Shown piece after piece: positions 39,915-48,648 of a stretch of 49,787 bases of DNA. Under the pieces are notes generated by a model. The model saw nothing but the letters and a program-made list of their open reading frames with translations, was not told where the DNA came from and ran no database searches. How positions within the stretch are numbered: position 1 is the first letter of the stretch; each line of letters opens with the position of its first letter. This stretch comes from Sphingomonas sp. PsM26 (GTDB lineage: Bacteria; Pseudomonadota; Alphaproteobacteria; Sphingomonadales; Sphingomonadaceae): positions 1 to 49,787 of the forward strand of contig JARUXA010000024.1 in the NCBI GenBank assembly GCA_030433805.1, read 5' to 3'. A program made the position numbers and the translations under genes.

Positions 39915-41426
39915 TCACGATCTGCTAGCCAGCCTGACCGGTGCCTTCGCCAGTCCACGCTCGCGTGCCCACACGATCGCCGCGCCGCGCTTGTTGACCC
40001 CGATCTTGCCGTAGATGCGCGAGACGTGGTTGCGCACGGTGGTGCGCGACATACCGAGCGTCAGCGCGATGGCCGCATCATCCTCACCCTGGCAGGCGAG
40101 GCTCAACACCTCCTTCTCGCGCGCGGTCAGCTCGGTAACCTCCTTGGCGTGCGCACCAGATTGCTGCGCGCGGAGATTGGCGAGTTTCTCGACAACGTTG
40201 CGGCTGAACCAGCTCGCATCGGCCATTACCGTCTCGATTGCAGTAACCAGCTCCAGCTCCGATTGGCGCCGTTCGGTGATATCCTGAATGACCCAGAGAA
40301 CGCTGACGTCACCAGCCATATCGACCGTTGCAGCGGAGACAAGGCAGTCGAGCAGACCCCCATTGCTCATCCGCACCTTGGCGTCGACGTTGCGGATACT
40401 GCCGATCGTCTCGACCTGCTCCTCGAGCCGGCGCCGGGTCGCGGCCGTGTCCCACAGCATGATCTCGCCGGCGGTATGCCCAACAAGATGATCGTCGGCG
40501 TAGCCGGTCATGTCTTGGAAGGCGCGATTGGCGTGGAAGAGCATGTGCCGCTTTCGGGAAGCGACGACCATCGCTACCGGCGCGAGCTGGAACGCCTGCT
40601 GGAACCGCTCCTCACTGTGTCGCATCGCGGTCTCCGCTTTCCGGCGCGGCTCGAGGTCCGCGAAGGTGAACAGCATGCAGTTCTGGTCGGCATAGTCGAT
40701 CGGCTGCCCGGCAAGGATGACGAGCTTGTCCGTACCGTCGGGCAAGGTCAGCTCGGACTCCATCTGCGGCACAGCCCGCCCTTCTGCGAGCCGTTCGTGC
40801 GCGACTTCGCGGTGTGCGGCGCGACCGAACAGGTCGACCTCGTAGACGGTGCGGCCGACGAGCCGGTCGCGCTCAAAGCCGGTCATGTCCAAGAAGCCTT
40901 GGTTGGCCTTGATGATGCGCAGGTCGGACAGGCGCCCGATTAGCGCAGGCGCGGGGTTGGCGTTGAACGCCTGCGAGAAGCGCTCCTCGGCATCGGCCCG
41001 CTCGGTGACGTCGAGCATGACGAGCACGAGACATTCGGGATCACCCTCCTTGTCGACGAGCACAATGCTGCGGATCTGATGGACCCAGCGCGCCTCGTTC
41101 TCCCCGGCCGGCGCCACCTCGACCGTCACCTCGGTAAAGGTCTCCCCCGATATTACCCGCTCGATGGGATACTCGCCTGCGTCGAGCTTGTGGTTGTTGC
41201 GGTAGCGTAGCTCGAACCGGCGCCGATAGTCATCGACCGTGCCGCCCAAGCCATCGAGTGTCGCGACGCCATGCATTTGCAGCGCGGCGTCGTTAGCCCA
41301 CAGGATCGTCTGGTCGGGATCGATCAGCAGAACGCCTTCGCTCAAGCCCGCTACGACCAACCGCAGATTGGCGAGATCGGCTACATCCCTGATGCCGGCG
41401 AGGTTGGCTGCAGCTTGATCCGCCAT
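39915..41426 (-). CDS. PAS-PAS-PAS LuxR-type transcription regulator
   Basis: 503 aa. Three PAS domains: about 20-145 (EGVLLIDPDQTILWAND), 150-265 (FNANPAPALIGRLSDLRII, TGFERDRLVG) and 280-400 (FQLAPVAMVVASRKRHML, NRAFQDMTGYADD), then a linker and a C-terminal LuxR/NarL helix-turn-helix (VTELTAREKEVLSLACQGEDDAAIALTLG, then SRTTVRNHVSRIYGKIGVNKR). A one-component sensor that would bind DNA in response to a cytoplasmic signal; no haem or flavin motif was identified. ATG 41426 follows GGAAGGAT, a good RBS; longer starts to 41663 are less likely. Divergent from nothing obvious; may control the stress island behind it. Confidence 0.88.
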   Translation of the reverse strand: MADQAAANLAGIRDVADLANLRLVVAGLSEGVLLIDPDQTILWANDAALQMHGVATLDGLGGTVDDYRRRFELRYRNNHKLDAGEYPIERVISGETFTEVTVEVAPAGENEARWVHQIRSIVLVDKEGDPECLVLVMLDVTERADAEERFSQAFNANPAPALIGRLSDLRIIKANQGFLDMTGFERDRLVGRTVYEVDLFGRAAHREVAHERLAEGRAVPQMESELTLPDGTDKLVILAGQPIDYADQNCMLFTFADLEPRRKAETAMRHSEERFQQAFQLAPVAMVVASRKRHMLFHANRAFQDMTGYADDHLVGHTAGEIMLWDTAATRRRLEEQVETIGSIRNVDAKVRMSNGGLLDCLVSAATVDMAGDVSVLWVIQDITERRQSELELVTAIETVMADASWFSRNVVEKLANLRAQQSGAHAKEVTELTAREKEVLSLACQGEDDAAIALTLGMSRTTVRNHVSRIYGKIGVNKRGAAIVWARERGLAKAPVRLASRS

Positions 41427-42149
41427 CGGCGATCCTTCCGGGTGTACCGCGCGACCCGATGCCGAACGACCGATCGAGCGTAGCACGAAACGATGTACCC
41501 GCGACATTTGCATCAGGCCATCTGATGAGACCACCTCTTTGGCGCCGACAATCGTTCTCCTAATTGTAATCATAACGGCACTATTTTCTAAATCATTTCC
41601 CAATTGCACTTTCCAAAACTCGCATGCGACGACGGAGTTATGAGAAGCTCGGCACCGGCTCATGCTATGCCAGTGTCGAAAATGTTCTAAGCGAACTGGA
41701 AGGTGATATCGACTATCGGCTCAGCGATCCAACGGAAGTTGGCGCCAGCCTCCTTCACCGTATAAAGATGTTCGACAGATCACGGGTGTTGCGGGCGCCG
41801 TCGTAATCCACTCGATCATGTTGCAAATGCTCTATGCAGCGACTTTCGTCGCGATACCTTCGCCGCCTGGTCAGTTCTGCCGCACTGCCGAGCTGATGTA
41901 CTATGCCGGCGACATCACGAGATGTTGCTTGCCTTCGCCATAGTAAGCACCTGGCGCCAAAGCGTCTGTCATAAATTCGGCTATCCGCCGCCCTTGTTGC
42001 GAAAATGCTAAGTTTCGAACGTCGCGTATTTCGCCACTTCTGCGACAATCTATCATCAATGCGATGGTACGAAGCACACCGTTCATAACGGTTGAAGTGC
42101 TGCACAGGCGAGTCTGTTGGGTAGAAAACGATAAATGTAGCGAATGAGA
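41427..42149. other. Long gene-free stretch of about 720 bp
   Basis: Upstream region of the LuxR-type gene. Open frames here (both strands) are short and without family texture. It holds repeat copy A at 42008-42047. The AT-rich part at about 41565-41610 is the likely promoter area of the regulator. Confidence 0.5.
42008..42047 (+). repeat. Dispersed 40-nt repeat, copy A
   Basis: CTAAGTTTCGAACGTCGCG to CACTTCTGCGACA. Preceded by GCGAAAATG as in copy B (GCGAATATG). See copies at 21683, 23019 and 23939. Confidence 0.6.
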
Positions 42150-42794
42150 CTACCCGATCATCAAGGGTTGGCCCAAGGCCTTCATCCGCTTCCACTCGCC
42201 ACGCCGTGTTTGTTCGCGATGGGCGATCGAGGTGGGCACCGGAGCTGGGATGAGACGCCGCTGGCGATGACCCGCGATGAGAGCGCGCAGTCCCGTGCGA
42301 GCGCGTGAGACCCGGCTCTTAAGCGTGCCGGCCGGCACGCCGACGCGCGCGGCTGCCTCGTCGTTGGACAGGCCGACGATGCTTACCAAGCGCAAGGCCT
42401 CCCGCTGCTCGGCGGGAAGGTCTTCCATCGCGTCAGTAACCTCGGCCAGTTCGATCACGGCCTCTTGGCTGCCATCTGTAGCCATGATCCGCTCTGCAGC
42501 GACCTCGTCATAGTCCCCATTGAACCGGTCACGCCGCCGCATGCTGAGGAAGCGGTTGCGCAGGATGGTGAAGGTCCAGGCCTTCAGGTTAGTGTCGGCG
42601 ACAAAGTGGATGCGCGCGCGCCATGCCCGCAGCATGGTGTCCTGCACGAGGTCATCCGCCGTGTCCGCATCACGCGACAGCGACCGCGCATAGTTCCGCA
42701 AGGCGGGACGGAGCATAACCAGCGAAGCCTCGAACGCGTCATCCGCCTTGGACGTCGCATCCTTGTTGCTCGTCCGTGTCGAGCCGTCATGCAT
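42150..42794 (-). CDS. ECF sigma factor (EcfG-like), no anti-sigma beside it
   Basis: 214 aa. Region 2 is LRNYARSLSRDADTADDLVQDTMLRAW followed by FTILRNRFLSMRRRDR; region 4 is LPAEQREALRLVSIVGLSNDEAAARVGVPAGTLKSRVSRA. The two parts and the long tail suit the alphaproteobacterial ECF15/EcfG type, which drives the general stress response; the exact subgroup is not fixed by eye. No NepR or PhyR gene lies beside it, so it may be an extra paralogue. I scanned the stress-island upstream regions for GGAAC-N16/17-CGTT promoters and saw none that were convincing, so target genes are unproven. It is divergent to the TetR gene. Confidence 0.87.
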   Translation of the reverse strand: MHDGSTRTSNKDATSKADDAFEASLVMLRPALRNYARSLSRDADTADDLVQDTMLRAWRARIHFVADTNLKAWTFTILRNRFLSMRRRDRFNGDYDEVAAERIMATDGSQEAVIELAEVTDAMEDLPAEQREALRLVSIVGLSNDEAAARVGVPAGTLKSRVSRARTGLRALIAGHRQRRLIPAPVPTSIAHREQTRRGEWKRMKALGQPLMIG

Positions 42795-42835
42795 GTCATA
42801 ATCCTAGAACAAGCGAGTGATTGCGCTGCTACTAA

Positions 42836-42852
42836 GCGGACACTGTGTCCGC
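42836..42852. promoter_or_regulatory. Operator-like palindrome 1 (TetR candidate)
   Basis: GCGGAC-ACTGT-GTCCGC, 17 bp, in the divergent region between the sigma-factor gene (-) and the tetR-type gene (+). Matches the palindrome at 43555-43571 in design and core (CGGAC-N5-GTCCG). Good candidate for self-regulation by TetR and for an effect on the sigma gene. Confidence 0.65.
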
Positions 42853-42977
42853 TATATGGCATGCTAAAAGTATCGACGTCTCCCATGGTTCCCTTGCAAT
42901 GATGGACCGCAAAGACCGGATTTGGCAGGCACAAACGATGATCAGCAGAAACCGATACGGCCAGATGAAGCCGCAGA

Positions 42978-43529
42978 GTGTCTCGAATGCGTCGTGACGC
43001 TCGTGCGCGTCGCGACGCGCTTCTCGCTGCTGCTGCGGCAAGCTTCGCCGAGCGAGGCTACGGCATACCGTTAGAGGATGTCGCCGCGCGTGCCGGCGTC
43101 GGCCGCGGCACACTCTACCGCAATTTTGCCGACCGTGAGGCGTTGGCCCTTGCGATCTTCGAACGCGACGTTGACGAGGTGGACGCGATCGTGGCGCGCA
43201 ACCAAAACTATCATCAATCGATGCTCAATCTCGCGCTTGCCGGCCGGCGCAGCATGACATTGTTCGCTCGCATCGCGATCGATCTGGTCGCGAACACCGA
43301 GAACATGATCGCATTCGAGGCGCTAGGCGAACGTCTAGCCCGCTCGCTCGATCCGCTTGCCGCCCGCGCCAGGGCGACGGACGAGGTCAGGGACGATGTT
43401 GACGGTGCAATGCTGGCGCTGGCGCTTCGCATGGTTGGCGGACTGTCGCACAATCCGGATGCCCACGACAGGGCCATGCAGGAGCTACAGGTCGCGCTAG
43501 AGTTGGTCATGCGCGGACTGAAGCCATGA
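42978..43529 (+). CDS. TetR-family repressor of the efflux operon
   Basis: 183 aa. The N-terminal helix-turn-helix is ALLAAAAASFAERGYGIPLEDVAARAGVGRGTLYRNFADREAL, typical TetR. The rest is the ligand-binding domain (LFARIAIDLVANTENMIAFEALGERL, MLALALRMVGGL). GTG 42978 is the longest start; ATG 42987 is an equal candidate. It lies 110 bp upstream of the EmrA-like gene in the same direction and is flanked by two matching palindromes, so it is very probably the local repressor, released by a drug or other ligand. Confidence 0.92.
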   Translation: MSRMRRDARARRDALLAAAAASFAERGYGIPLEDVAARAGVGRGTLYRNFADREALALAIFERDVDEVDAIVARNQNYHQSMLNLALAGRRSMTLFARIAIDLVANTENMIAFEALGERLARSLDPLAARARATDEVRDDVDGAMLALALRMVGGLSHNPDAHDRAMQELQVALELVMRGLKP

Positions 43530-43554
43530 GCCCGACGCCGCGATGATACCTTAA

Positions 43555-43571
43555 CCGGACGACTTGTCCGG
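43555..43571. promoter_or_regulatory. Operator-like palindrome 2 (TetR candidate)
   Basis: CCGGAC-GACTT-GTCCGG, 17 bp, 69 bp before the EmrA-like start codon. Same size and CGGAC-N5-GTCCG core as the palindrome at 42836-42852. Confidence 0.65.
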
Positions 43572-43639
43572 AATGGGCTGGCCTTCTATATCGCGCTGAA
43601 TGCTCGGGCCGATCGGCACGATGATTAACGAGGCCTCCT

Positions 43640-44836
43640 GTGAACCGAGACAACAATGCGCTGCACGGCGGCGACCAGCAACGCGATGCCGCAATCGAAG
43701 CCGGCGATGACTCGACACCGACCGATGCCCCGGCAAAGAAGGGCATGAGCTCCCGTGCCAAAATCATCCTGGTCCTGCTGGCGTTGGCAGCCGTGTTGGC
43801 TGGCGCCCTCTGGTACGTCCGGCACGAGACTAGCGGCAAATATCTCCAGGAGACGAACGACGCGCAGGTGATGGCCGACATGGTCACCGTGTCGCCGCGC
43901 GTCGCCGGCTATGTCGCTGAGGTGCTGGTGCGCGACAATCAGGACGTGGTCGCCGGCCAGCCGCTCGCCCGCATCGATCCGCGCAATTCGCAAGCGCAAG
44001 CCGCCCAGGCTGAGGCGCAGATCGCGGTTGCCGAGGCGCAGGCCGATGCCGCCCGCGCGCAGATAGGAGAGCAATATGCGACCATCGAACAGGCGCGCGC
44101 GCAACTGGCCGCCGCGCAGACAAAGGCGGCGTATGACGCCGGCGAAGTAGCCCGGTATCGCCCGCTCGCCGCGTCGGGTGCGGAGACTCGCCAGCAGCTC
44201 GCCCAGCTGACGGCAACCGCACGTCAGTCGGCCCAGAATGCCCGCGCACAGGGTGCAGCCCTAGCTATGCAACAGCGCCGCGTTTCCTCCTACCGCGCGC
44301 AGGTGCAGCAGGGTGTTGCCCAGGGGCAGGCCGCGCGCGCGCAGCTCGCCTCGGCCAACGTCGACGTAACCGCGACGCTGATCCGCGCCGCCAGCGCTGG
44401 GCGGATCGGTGACAAGAGCGTCACCACTGGCCAATACGTCCAAGCCGGCACCCGGCTGATGTCGATCGTGCCGCTCGACCGGCTCTACATCACCGCCAAC
44501 TTCAAGGAGACGCAGCTAGCGCTGATGCGGCCTGGCCAGCCGGTGTCGATCCATGTCGACGCGCTCGACGGCATTGAGATCAAGGGGCGCGTGGAGAGCG
44601 TGGCGCCGGGTACTGGTGCGCAATTCTCGTTGCTGCCGCCCGAGAACGCGACCGGCAACTTCACCAAGATCACCCAACGCGTGCCCGTCCGGGTCTCGCT
44701 CGAGGCGACGCCGGCGGCCCGCCGCCTGCTCGTCCCTGGCCTGTCGGTCACCGCCACCGTCGACACGATCGGGGCCAAGGATGAATTAGAACGCATCCGC
44801 GACCAGCAGAAGCACGTCAACGGCAAGGAACGCTGA
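43640..44836 (+). CDS. HlyD/EmrA-family membrane fusion protein
   Basis: 398 aa, periplasmic adaptor of a tripartite pump. One helix (IILVLLALAAVLAGALWYV), then a lipoyl-like half (MADMVTVSPRVAGYVAEVLV, NQDVVAGQPLARID), a long coiled-coil hairpin (AQAAQAEAQIAVAEAQADAA and on), and a beta-barrel domain (LYITANFKETQLALMRPGQPV). This is the EmrA type that works with a DHA2 transporter. Start GTG 43640 with GAGG upstream. Ends one base before the transporter gene, so the operon is tight. Confidence 0.92.
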   Translation: MNRDNNALHGGDQQRDAAIEAGDDSTPTDAPAKKGMSSRAKIILVLLALAAVLAGALWYVRHETSGKYLQETNDAQVMADMVTVSPRVAGYVAEVLVRDNQDVVAGQPLARIDPRNSQAQAAQAEAQIAVAEAQADAARAQIGEQYATIEQARAQLAAAQTKAAYDAGEVARYRPLAASGAETRQQLAQLTATARQSAQNARAQGAALAMQQRRVSSYRAQVQQGVAQGQAARAQLASANVDVTATLIRAASAGRIGDKSVTTGQYVQAGTRLMSIVPLDRLYITANFKETQLALMRPGQPVSIHVDALDGIEIKGRVESVAPGTGAQFSLLPPENATGNFTKITQRVPVRVSLEATPAARRLLVPGLSVTATVDTIGAKDELERIRDQQKHVNGKER

Positions 44837-44837
44837 C

Positions 44838-46415
44838 ATGGCGGGCGCGGCCACTGCCGGCGCGCCGGCGACCACGACGCGACGCTCGCCCGCCGAGCGC
44901 GCCGACACCGCCGCCTGGCTCGCGGTCGCCGCGGGTACGTTGGGCGCGTTCATGGCGACGCTCGACATCTCGATCGTCAACTCGGCATTGCCGACAATCC
45001 AGGGCGAGATCGGCGCCAGCGGTACCGAGGGTGCCTGGATCGCGACCGCCTATCTGGTGTCTGAGATCGTCATCATCCCGATGGCCGCCTGGCTGGAGCG
45101 TATGCTGGGCTTACGTACCTTCCTGCTGATCGCCGCGGGGCTGTTCACCGCCTTCTCCGTCGTATGCGGCTTGTCGACGAGTCTTGGCATGATGGTCTTC
45201 GGCCGCATCGGCCAGGGCTTCACCGGCGGAGCAATGATTCCAACGGCGCAGGTCATCATCGCGCAGCGCCTGCCCCGATCACAGCAGCCGATCGGCATTG
45301 CAGCATTCGGCGCGACCGCGATCCTCGGGCCGGTGCTCGGGCCGCTGATCGGCGGCTGGCTCACCGAGAACATCAGCTGGCACTATGCCTTCTTCCTCAA
45401 TCTGCCGATCTGCGCGATCCTGGTCGCACTGCTGCTGGTCGGCTTGCCCCATGAGAAGGCCAAACTGCACCTGATCCGCGAGGCAGATTGGAAGGGGATC
45501 GCCGGCCTCGCCCTCGGTCTTGGCGGCCTGACCGTGTTCCTGGAGGATGGCCAGCGCGAGCAATGGTTCGACTCTGGCCTGATCCGTGCGATGTTCGCGG
45601 TCATGCTGGTCGGCTTCGGCCTGCTTTTCTGGGGGCAGGCAACCGCCAGGCGGCCGATCATCAAGCTTAAGCTGCTGCTCGACCGCCAGTTCGGATCCGT
45701 CGCGCTGATGGGCGTCGTCCTCGGCATCGTCCTCTACGGCACCTCCTACGCGATCCCGCAGTTCCTCGCCTCCGTCGCCGACTACAATGCGTTGCAGTCA
45801 GGCAAGGTAGTGCTTCTGTCGGGGGTGCCGAGCCTGTTCATGATGGCGATCGTTCCGATCCTGCTGCGCCGGGTAGACATCCGCCTAGCAGTCGCGGCGG
45901 GCCTGGCGATCATGGGCGGCGCGGCGCTGATGGACGCCAATCTGACCATCGCCTCTGCCGGCGACGATTTCACCGCCAGCCAGCTGATGCGCGGCGTCGG
46001 CCAGATCGCGGCCATGCTCTTCCTGAGCCAAGCCGTCGTGCGCTCCGTCCCGCCAGAAGACGCGGGTGACGCATCGGGGCTGTTCAACGCTGTGCGCAAT
46101 CTAGGCGGAAGCTTCGCGCTGGCGGGCATCTCCATCCTGCAGGATCAGCGCATGTGGTTCCACTCGCGCCGGATGGAGGAGACGCTGCCAGCGAACAGCG
46201 TCGCGGTGCAGGACTATGTCGGTGGCCTCAGCCAGCAACTCGGCACGCCCTCCGTCGGCATCCGCCTGCTCGGCCAGCAGATCCAGGGGCAGGCGCTGGT
46301 CATGACGTACAACGACATCTTTTGGATTATGGGCGTCGGCACGCTCGCGGTGCTGCCGCTGGTCCTGTTCTTGAAACCGCTGCCCAAGGACGCCGAACCG
46401 GCGATGGTGCATTGA
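44838..46415 (+). CDS. DHA2-type MFS drug exporter (EmrB family)
   Basis: 525-aa inner-membrane exporter with about 14 helices. Marks of the family: LGAFMATLDISIVNSALPTI near the start, EGAWIATAYLVSEIVIIPM, GRIGQGFTGGAMIPTAQVII, ILGPVLGPLIGGWLTEN, then further helices to VLPLVLFLKPL. The Asp in helix 1 (ATLDISIVN) is the usual proton or drug coupling residue. It sits between the adaptor and the outer-membrane channel. The stop overlaps the next start by one base (TGATG). Substrates not predictable, probably hydrophobic drugs or detergents. Confidence 0.94.
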   Translation: MAGAATAGAPATTTRRSPAERADTAAWLAVAAGTLGAFMATLDISIVNSALPTIQGEIGASGTEGAWIATAYLVSEIVIIPMAAWLERMLGLRTFLLIAAGLFTAFSVVCGLSTSLGMMVFGRIGQGFTGGAMIPTAQVIIAQRLPRSQQPIGIAAFGATAILGPVLGPLIGGWLTENISWHYAFFLNLPICAILVALLLVGLPHEKAKLHLIREADWKGIAGLALGLGGLTVFLEDGQREQWFDSGLIRAMFAVMLVGFGLLFWGQATARRPIIKLKLLLDRQFGSVALMGVVLGIVLYGTSYAIPQFLASVADYNALQSGKVVLLSGVPSLFMMAIVPILLRRVDIRLAVAAGLAIMGGAALMDANLTIASAGDDFTASQLMRGVGQIAAMLFLSQAVVRSVPPEDAGDASGLFNAVRNLGGSFALAGISILQDQRMWFHSRRMEETLPANSVAVQDYVGGLSQQLGTPSVGIRLLGQQIQGQALVMTYNDIFWIMGVGTLAVLPLVLFLKPLPKDAEPAMVH

Positions 46416-47905
46416 TGCGATACCACACTCTCCTGCTGTCTTCCGTAATGGGCGCGGCACTTGCCGGCTGCACGGTCGGTCCGACCTATAAGACTCCGCC
46501 CGCCGCGGCGTCGGACGCTATCGCGCGCGGGACGTTCGTGCGAGCCCGCGACGCGGTGCTGGCGTCGGCCCCTGGGCTGGCGCGCTGGTGGGAAACGCTG
46601 GGCGACCCCACGCTGACCGCGCTCATCGACGACGCCCTAGCGCACAGCCCCTCGATTGATGAGGCAGTGTCGCGCATTCGCGCGGCGCAGGCTCAACTCA
46701 AGCAGCAGCGCGTCGCACAGCTCCCAAGCGTCAGCGCCAATGCCAGCTACCTGCGCGCGCAGCTGCCCGGCGTCGGTTTGGGTCAAAGCACTGATGGCAG
46801 CAGCAGCTCTAGCGGCTCTAGCTCGCTCGACTTCTACAATCTCGGTGCCACCGCCTCTTGGGAAATCGACCTGTTTGGCGGAGGACGCCGCGGCGTGGAG
46901 CAGTCGCGCGCCACGGTGGGTGCGCGCTTCGCCGACTTGGCCGATGCGCAGGTGTCGTTGTCGGCGCAGGTCGCACAGGCCTATGTCAATCTGCGCGACG
47001 TGCAGGCGCGCATCCGCCTCAACGAGCAATCGACCGTGTTGCAGCAGCGGCAGGTCGCGCTGGCGCAGCAGCGCTATGCGGGTGGCACCGCCTCGCTGCT
47101 CGATGTCGAGCGGTTGCGCAACCAACTGGAAAGCACGCAGGCCGACGCGGTCCCGCTTAGCAGCCAGCGCGACGAGTATCTGAACCAGCTCGCTGTGCTG
47201 ACCGGCCGCACCCCCGGCGCGCTTGATGGCACGCTCGCAACGGTCGTTCCCGTGCCGCTGCCGCCCGCGCAGGTGCCGATCGGCAACCCGGCTTTGCTGA
47301 TCGCCCATCGTCCCGACATCCGCGCAGCCGAGCGCACGCTCGCCGCCAACACCGCGGCGATCGGCGTCAACAAAGCCAAGGAACTGCCTGGCATCCGCTT
47401 CATGGGCATCCTGGGCCTTGGCGGCACCAGCCCGGGCGACGTGTTCGACACCAGCAATCTGACGACTCTGCTTGCGCCGATGCTAAGTTGGTCGTTCCTT
47501 GACTTCGGCCGCAACCGTGCTGTGACCCGTCAGTCGGAAGCGCAACGGGACGAGGCTGATGCGACTTACCGGCGTACCGTGTTGGAAGCCTTGCAAGACG
47601 CCGAGAACGCGCTGTCGCGCTTCGGCACGACGCGGACGCAGCTTGGCCAGCTTGCCCAGGCAGAAGCGACGGCCGCACGATCGGTTGCGCTTAACGCACA
47701 ACGGGTCGGAGCCGGGACGAGCTCGGCGAGCGATCAGCTCGACGTTGAACGCCAGCGTCTGTCTGCCGCCATCGCGACCGCCCAGGCACGCGCGCAGCTG
47801 ACCCAGAGCTACATCGCCGTCAACAAGGCGCTTGGTCTCGGATGGGCTGCGGATGCAGCGCTGGCTCCAGTATCGCAGCCAATCAAAGGAACTGTTTCCG
47901 ATTAA
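46415..47905 (+). CDS. NodT-family outer-membrane efflux lipoprotein
   Basis: 496 aa, TolC-like channel. Signal peptide and lipobox at LLSSVMGAALAGCTVGPTY. It has the duplicated OEP repeats (EAVSRIRAAQAQLKQQRVAQLPSV, then WEIDLFGGGRRGVEQ; AIGVNKAKELPGIRF, then WSFLDFGRNRAV), and long alpha-barrel helices. Belongs to the NodT group that pairs with EmrAB-type pumps. Start ATG 46415 overlaps the exporter stop. The three genes form a complete envelope-spanning pump. A repeat and the resolvase region start right after. Confidence 0.93.
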   Translation: MRYHTLLLSSVMGAALAGCTVGPTYKTPPAAASDAIARGTFVRARDAVLASAPGLARWWETLGDPTLTALIDDALAHSPSIDEAVSRIRAAQAQLKQQRVAQLPSVSANASYLRAQLPGVGLGQSTDGSSSSSGSSSLDFYNLGATASWEIDLFGGGRRGVEQSRATVGARFADLADAQVSLSAQVAQAYVNLRDVQARIRLNEQSTVLQQRQVALAQQRYAGGTASLLDVERLRNQLESTQADAVPLSSQRDEYLNQLAVLTGRTPGALDGTLATVVPVPLPPAQVPIGNPALLIAHRPDIRAAERTLAANTAAIGVNKAKELPGIRFMGILGLGGTSPGDVFDTSNLTTLLAPMLSWSFLDFGRNRAVTRQSEAQRDEADATYRRTVLEALQDAENALSRFGTTRTQLGQLAQAEATAARSVALNAQRVGAGTSSASDQLDVERQRLSAAIATAQARAQLTQSYIAVNKALGLGWAADAALAPVSQPIKGTVSD

Positions 47906-47936
47906 TCGGCTCGCCAGCTGCGTGCGTCTGTCGCTG

Positions 47937-47951
47937 ATCTCCTAAGTTTCG
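47937..47951 (+). repeat. 15-nt exact repeat shared with 21678, next to the resolvase gene
   Basis: ATCTCCTAAGTTTCG occurs here and at 21678-21692; the preceding bases (GTCGCTG here, GTCGCGT there) are also alike. It may be part of the resolvase recognition region or the end of a transposon. Confidence 0.5.
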
Positions 47952-48041
47952 CGACAGCGCCCTCAACGCTCGCACTCTCTTGTGTGCTGCTGTCGCAAAA
48001 GTCTATTGCACAATACTAGTGTTCTGATACAGTTTTGCAAC

Positions 48042-48605
48042 ATGCTGATAGGCTATGCCCGTGTGTCCACCGACGACCAGGATCTCCGGCTGCAACGCGC
48101 AGCGTTGAAGGAGGCCGGATGCAAGCGGACGTTCGAGGAGAAGATCTTTGGCGCGAAGCGTGACCGGCCCGAGCTGGCCAAGATGATCGAGCAGCTGCGC
48201 GACAATGACACGGTGGTGGTGACGCGGCTTGACCGACTGGCACGCTCTACCCGCGACCTGCTCGATATTGCCGAGAAGCTGAAGGAAGCGGGTGCCGGCC
48301 TGCGCTCGCTGGCGGAGCCTTGGGCGGACACGACATCGCCAGCGGGTCGTATGGTGCTGACCGTGTTCGCCGGCATCGCCGAGTTCGAGCGCGAGCTGAT
48401 CCATCAGCGTACTAGCAGCGGGCGAGTGGCGGCCAAGGCGAGGGGAGTCCGCTTCGGTCGCCCGCCCAAACTCACCCCCGATCAGATCGCGCTAGGCGAA
48501 CGGTTGGTGAGCGAGGGCACATCGGTGCGCGAAGCCGCCAAGCTGCTTAAGTGCCACCATGCCACGCTCTATCGGGCGCTGACCGCCGCGGCATTGACTC
48601 CATGA
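48042..48605 (+). CDS. Serine resolvase / invertase family recombinase
   Basis: 187 aa. Catalytic core begins MLIGYARVSTDDQDLRLQR with the nucleophile Ser9, then LDRLARSTRDLLDIAEKL, LVFAGIAEFERELI-like helix (VFAGIAEFERELIHQRT), and a C-terminal helix-turn-helix (GRPPKLTPDQIALG, then GTSVREAAKLLKCHHATLYRAL). Same layout as Tn3-family TnpR resolvases. ATG 48042; a longer start at 47982 adds residues without family support. The 100 bp upstream hold TGTCGC and inverted TGCGACA-like words that could be resolution-site half-sites. No matching Tn3 transposase is in the window. Confidence 0.93.
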   Translation: MLIGYARVSTDDQDLRLQRAALKEAGCKRTFEEKIFGAKRDRPELAKMIEQLRDNDTVVVTRLDRLARSTRDLLDIAEKLKEAGAGLRSLAEPWADTTSPAGRMVLTVFAGIAEFERELIHQRTSSGRVAAKARGVRFGRPPKLTPDQIALGERLVSEGTSVREAAKLLKCHHATLYRALTAAALTP

Positions 48606-48648
48606 TGCCGATCACTCCGCAGCCCAACGCGCCGGAGGGGGAGGCCTG

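Noticed and set aside
41755..42195. - strand frame of 146 codons
   Set aside because: Overlaps the end of the sigma-factor gene and a repeat copy; composition not protein-like.
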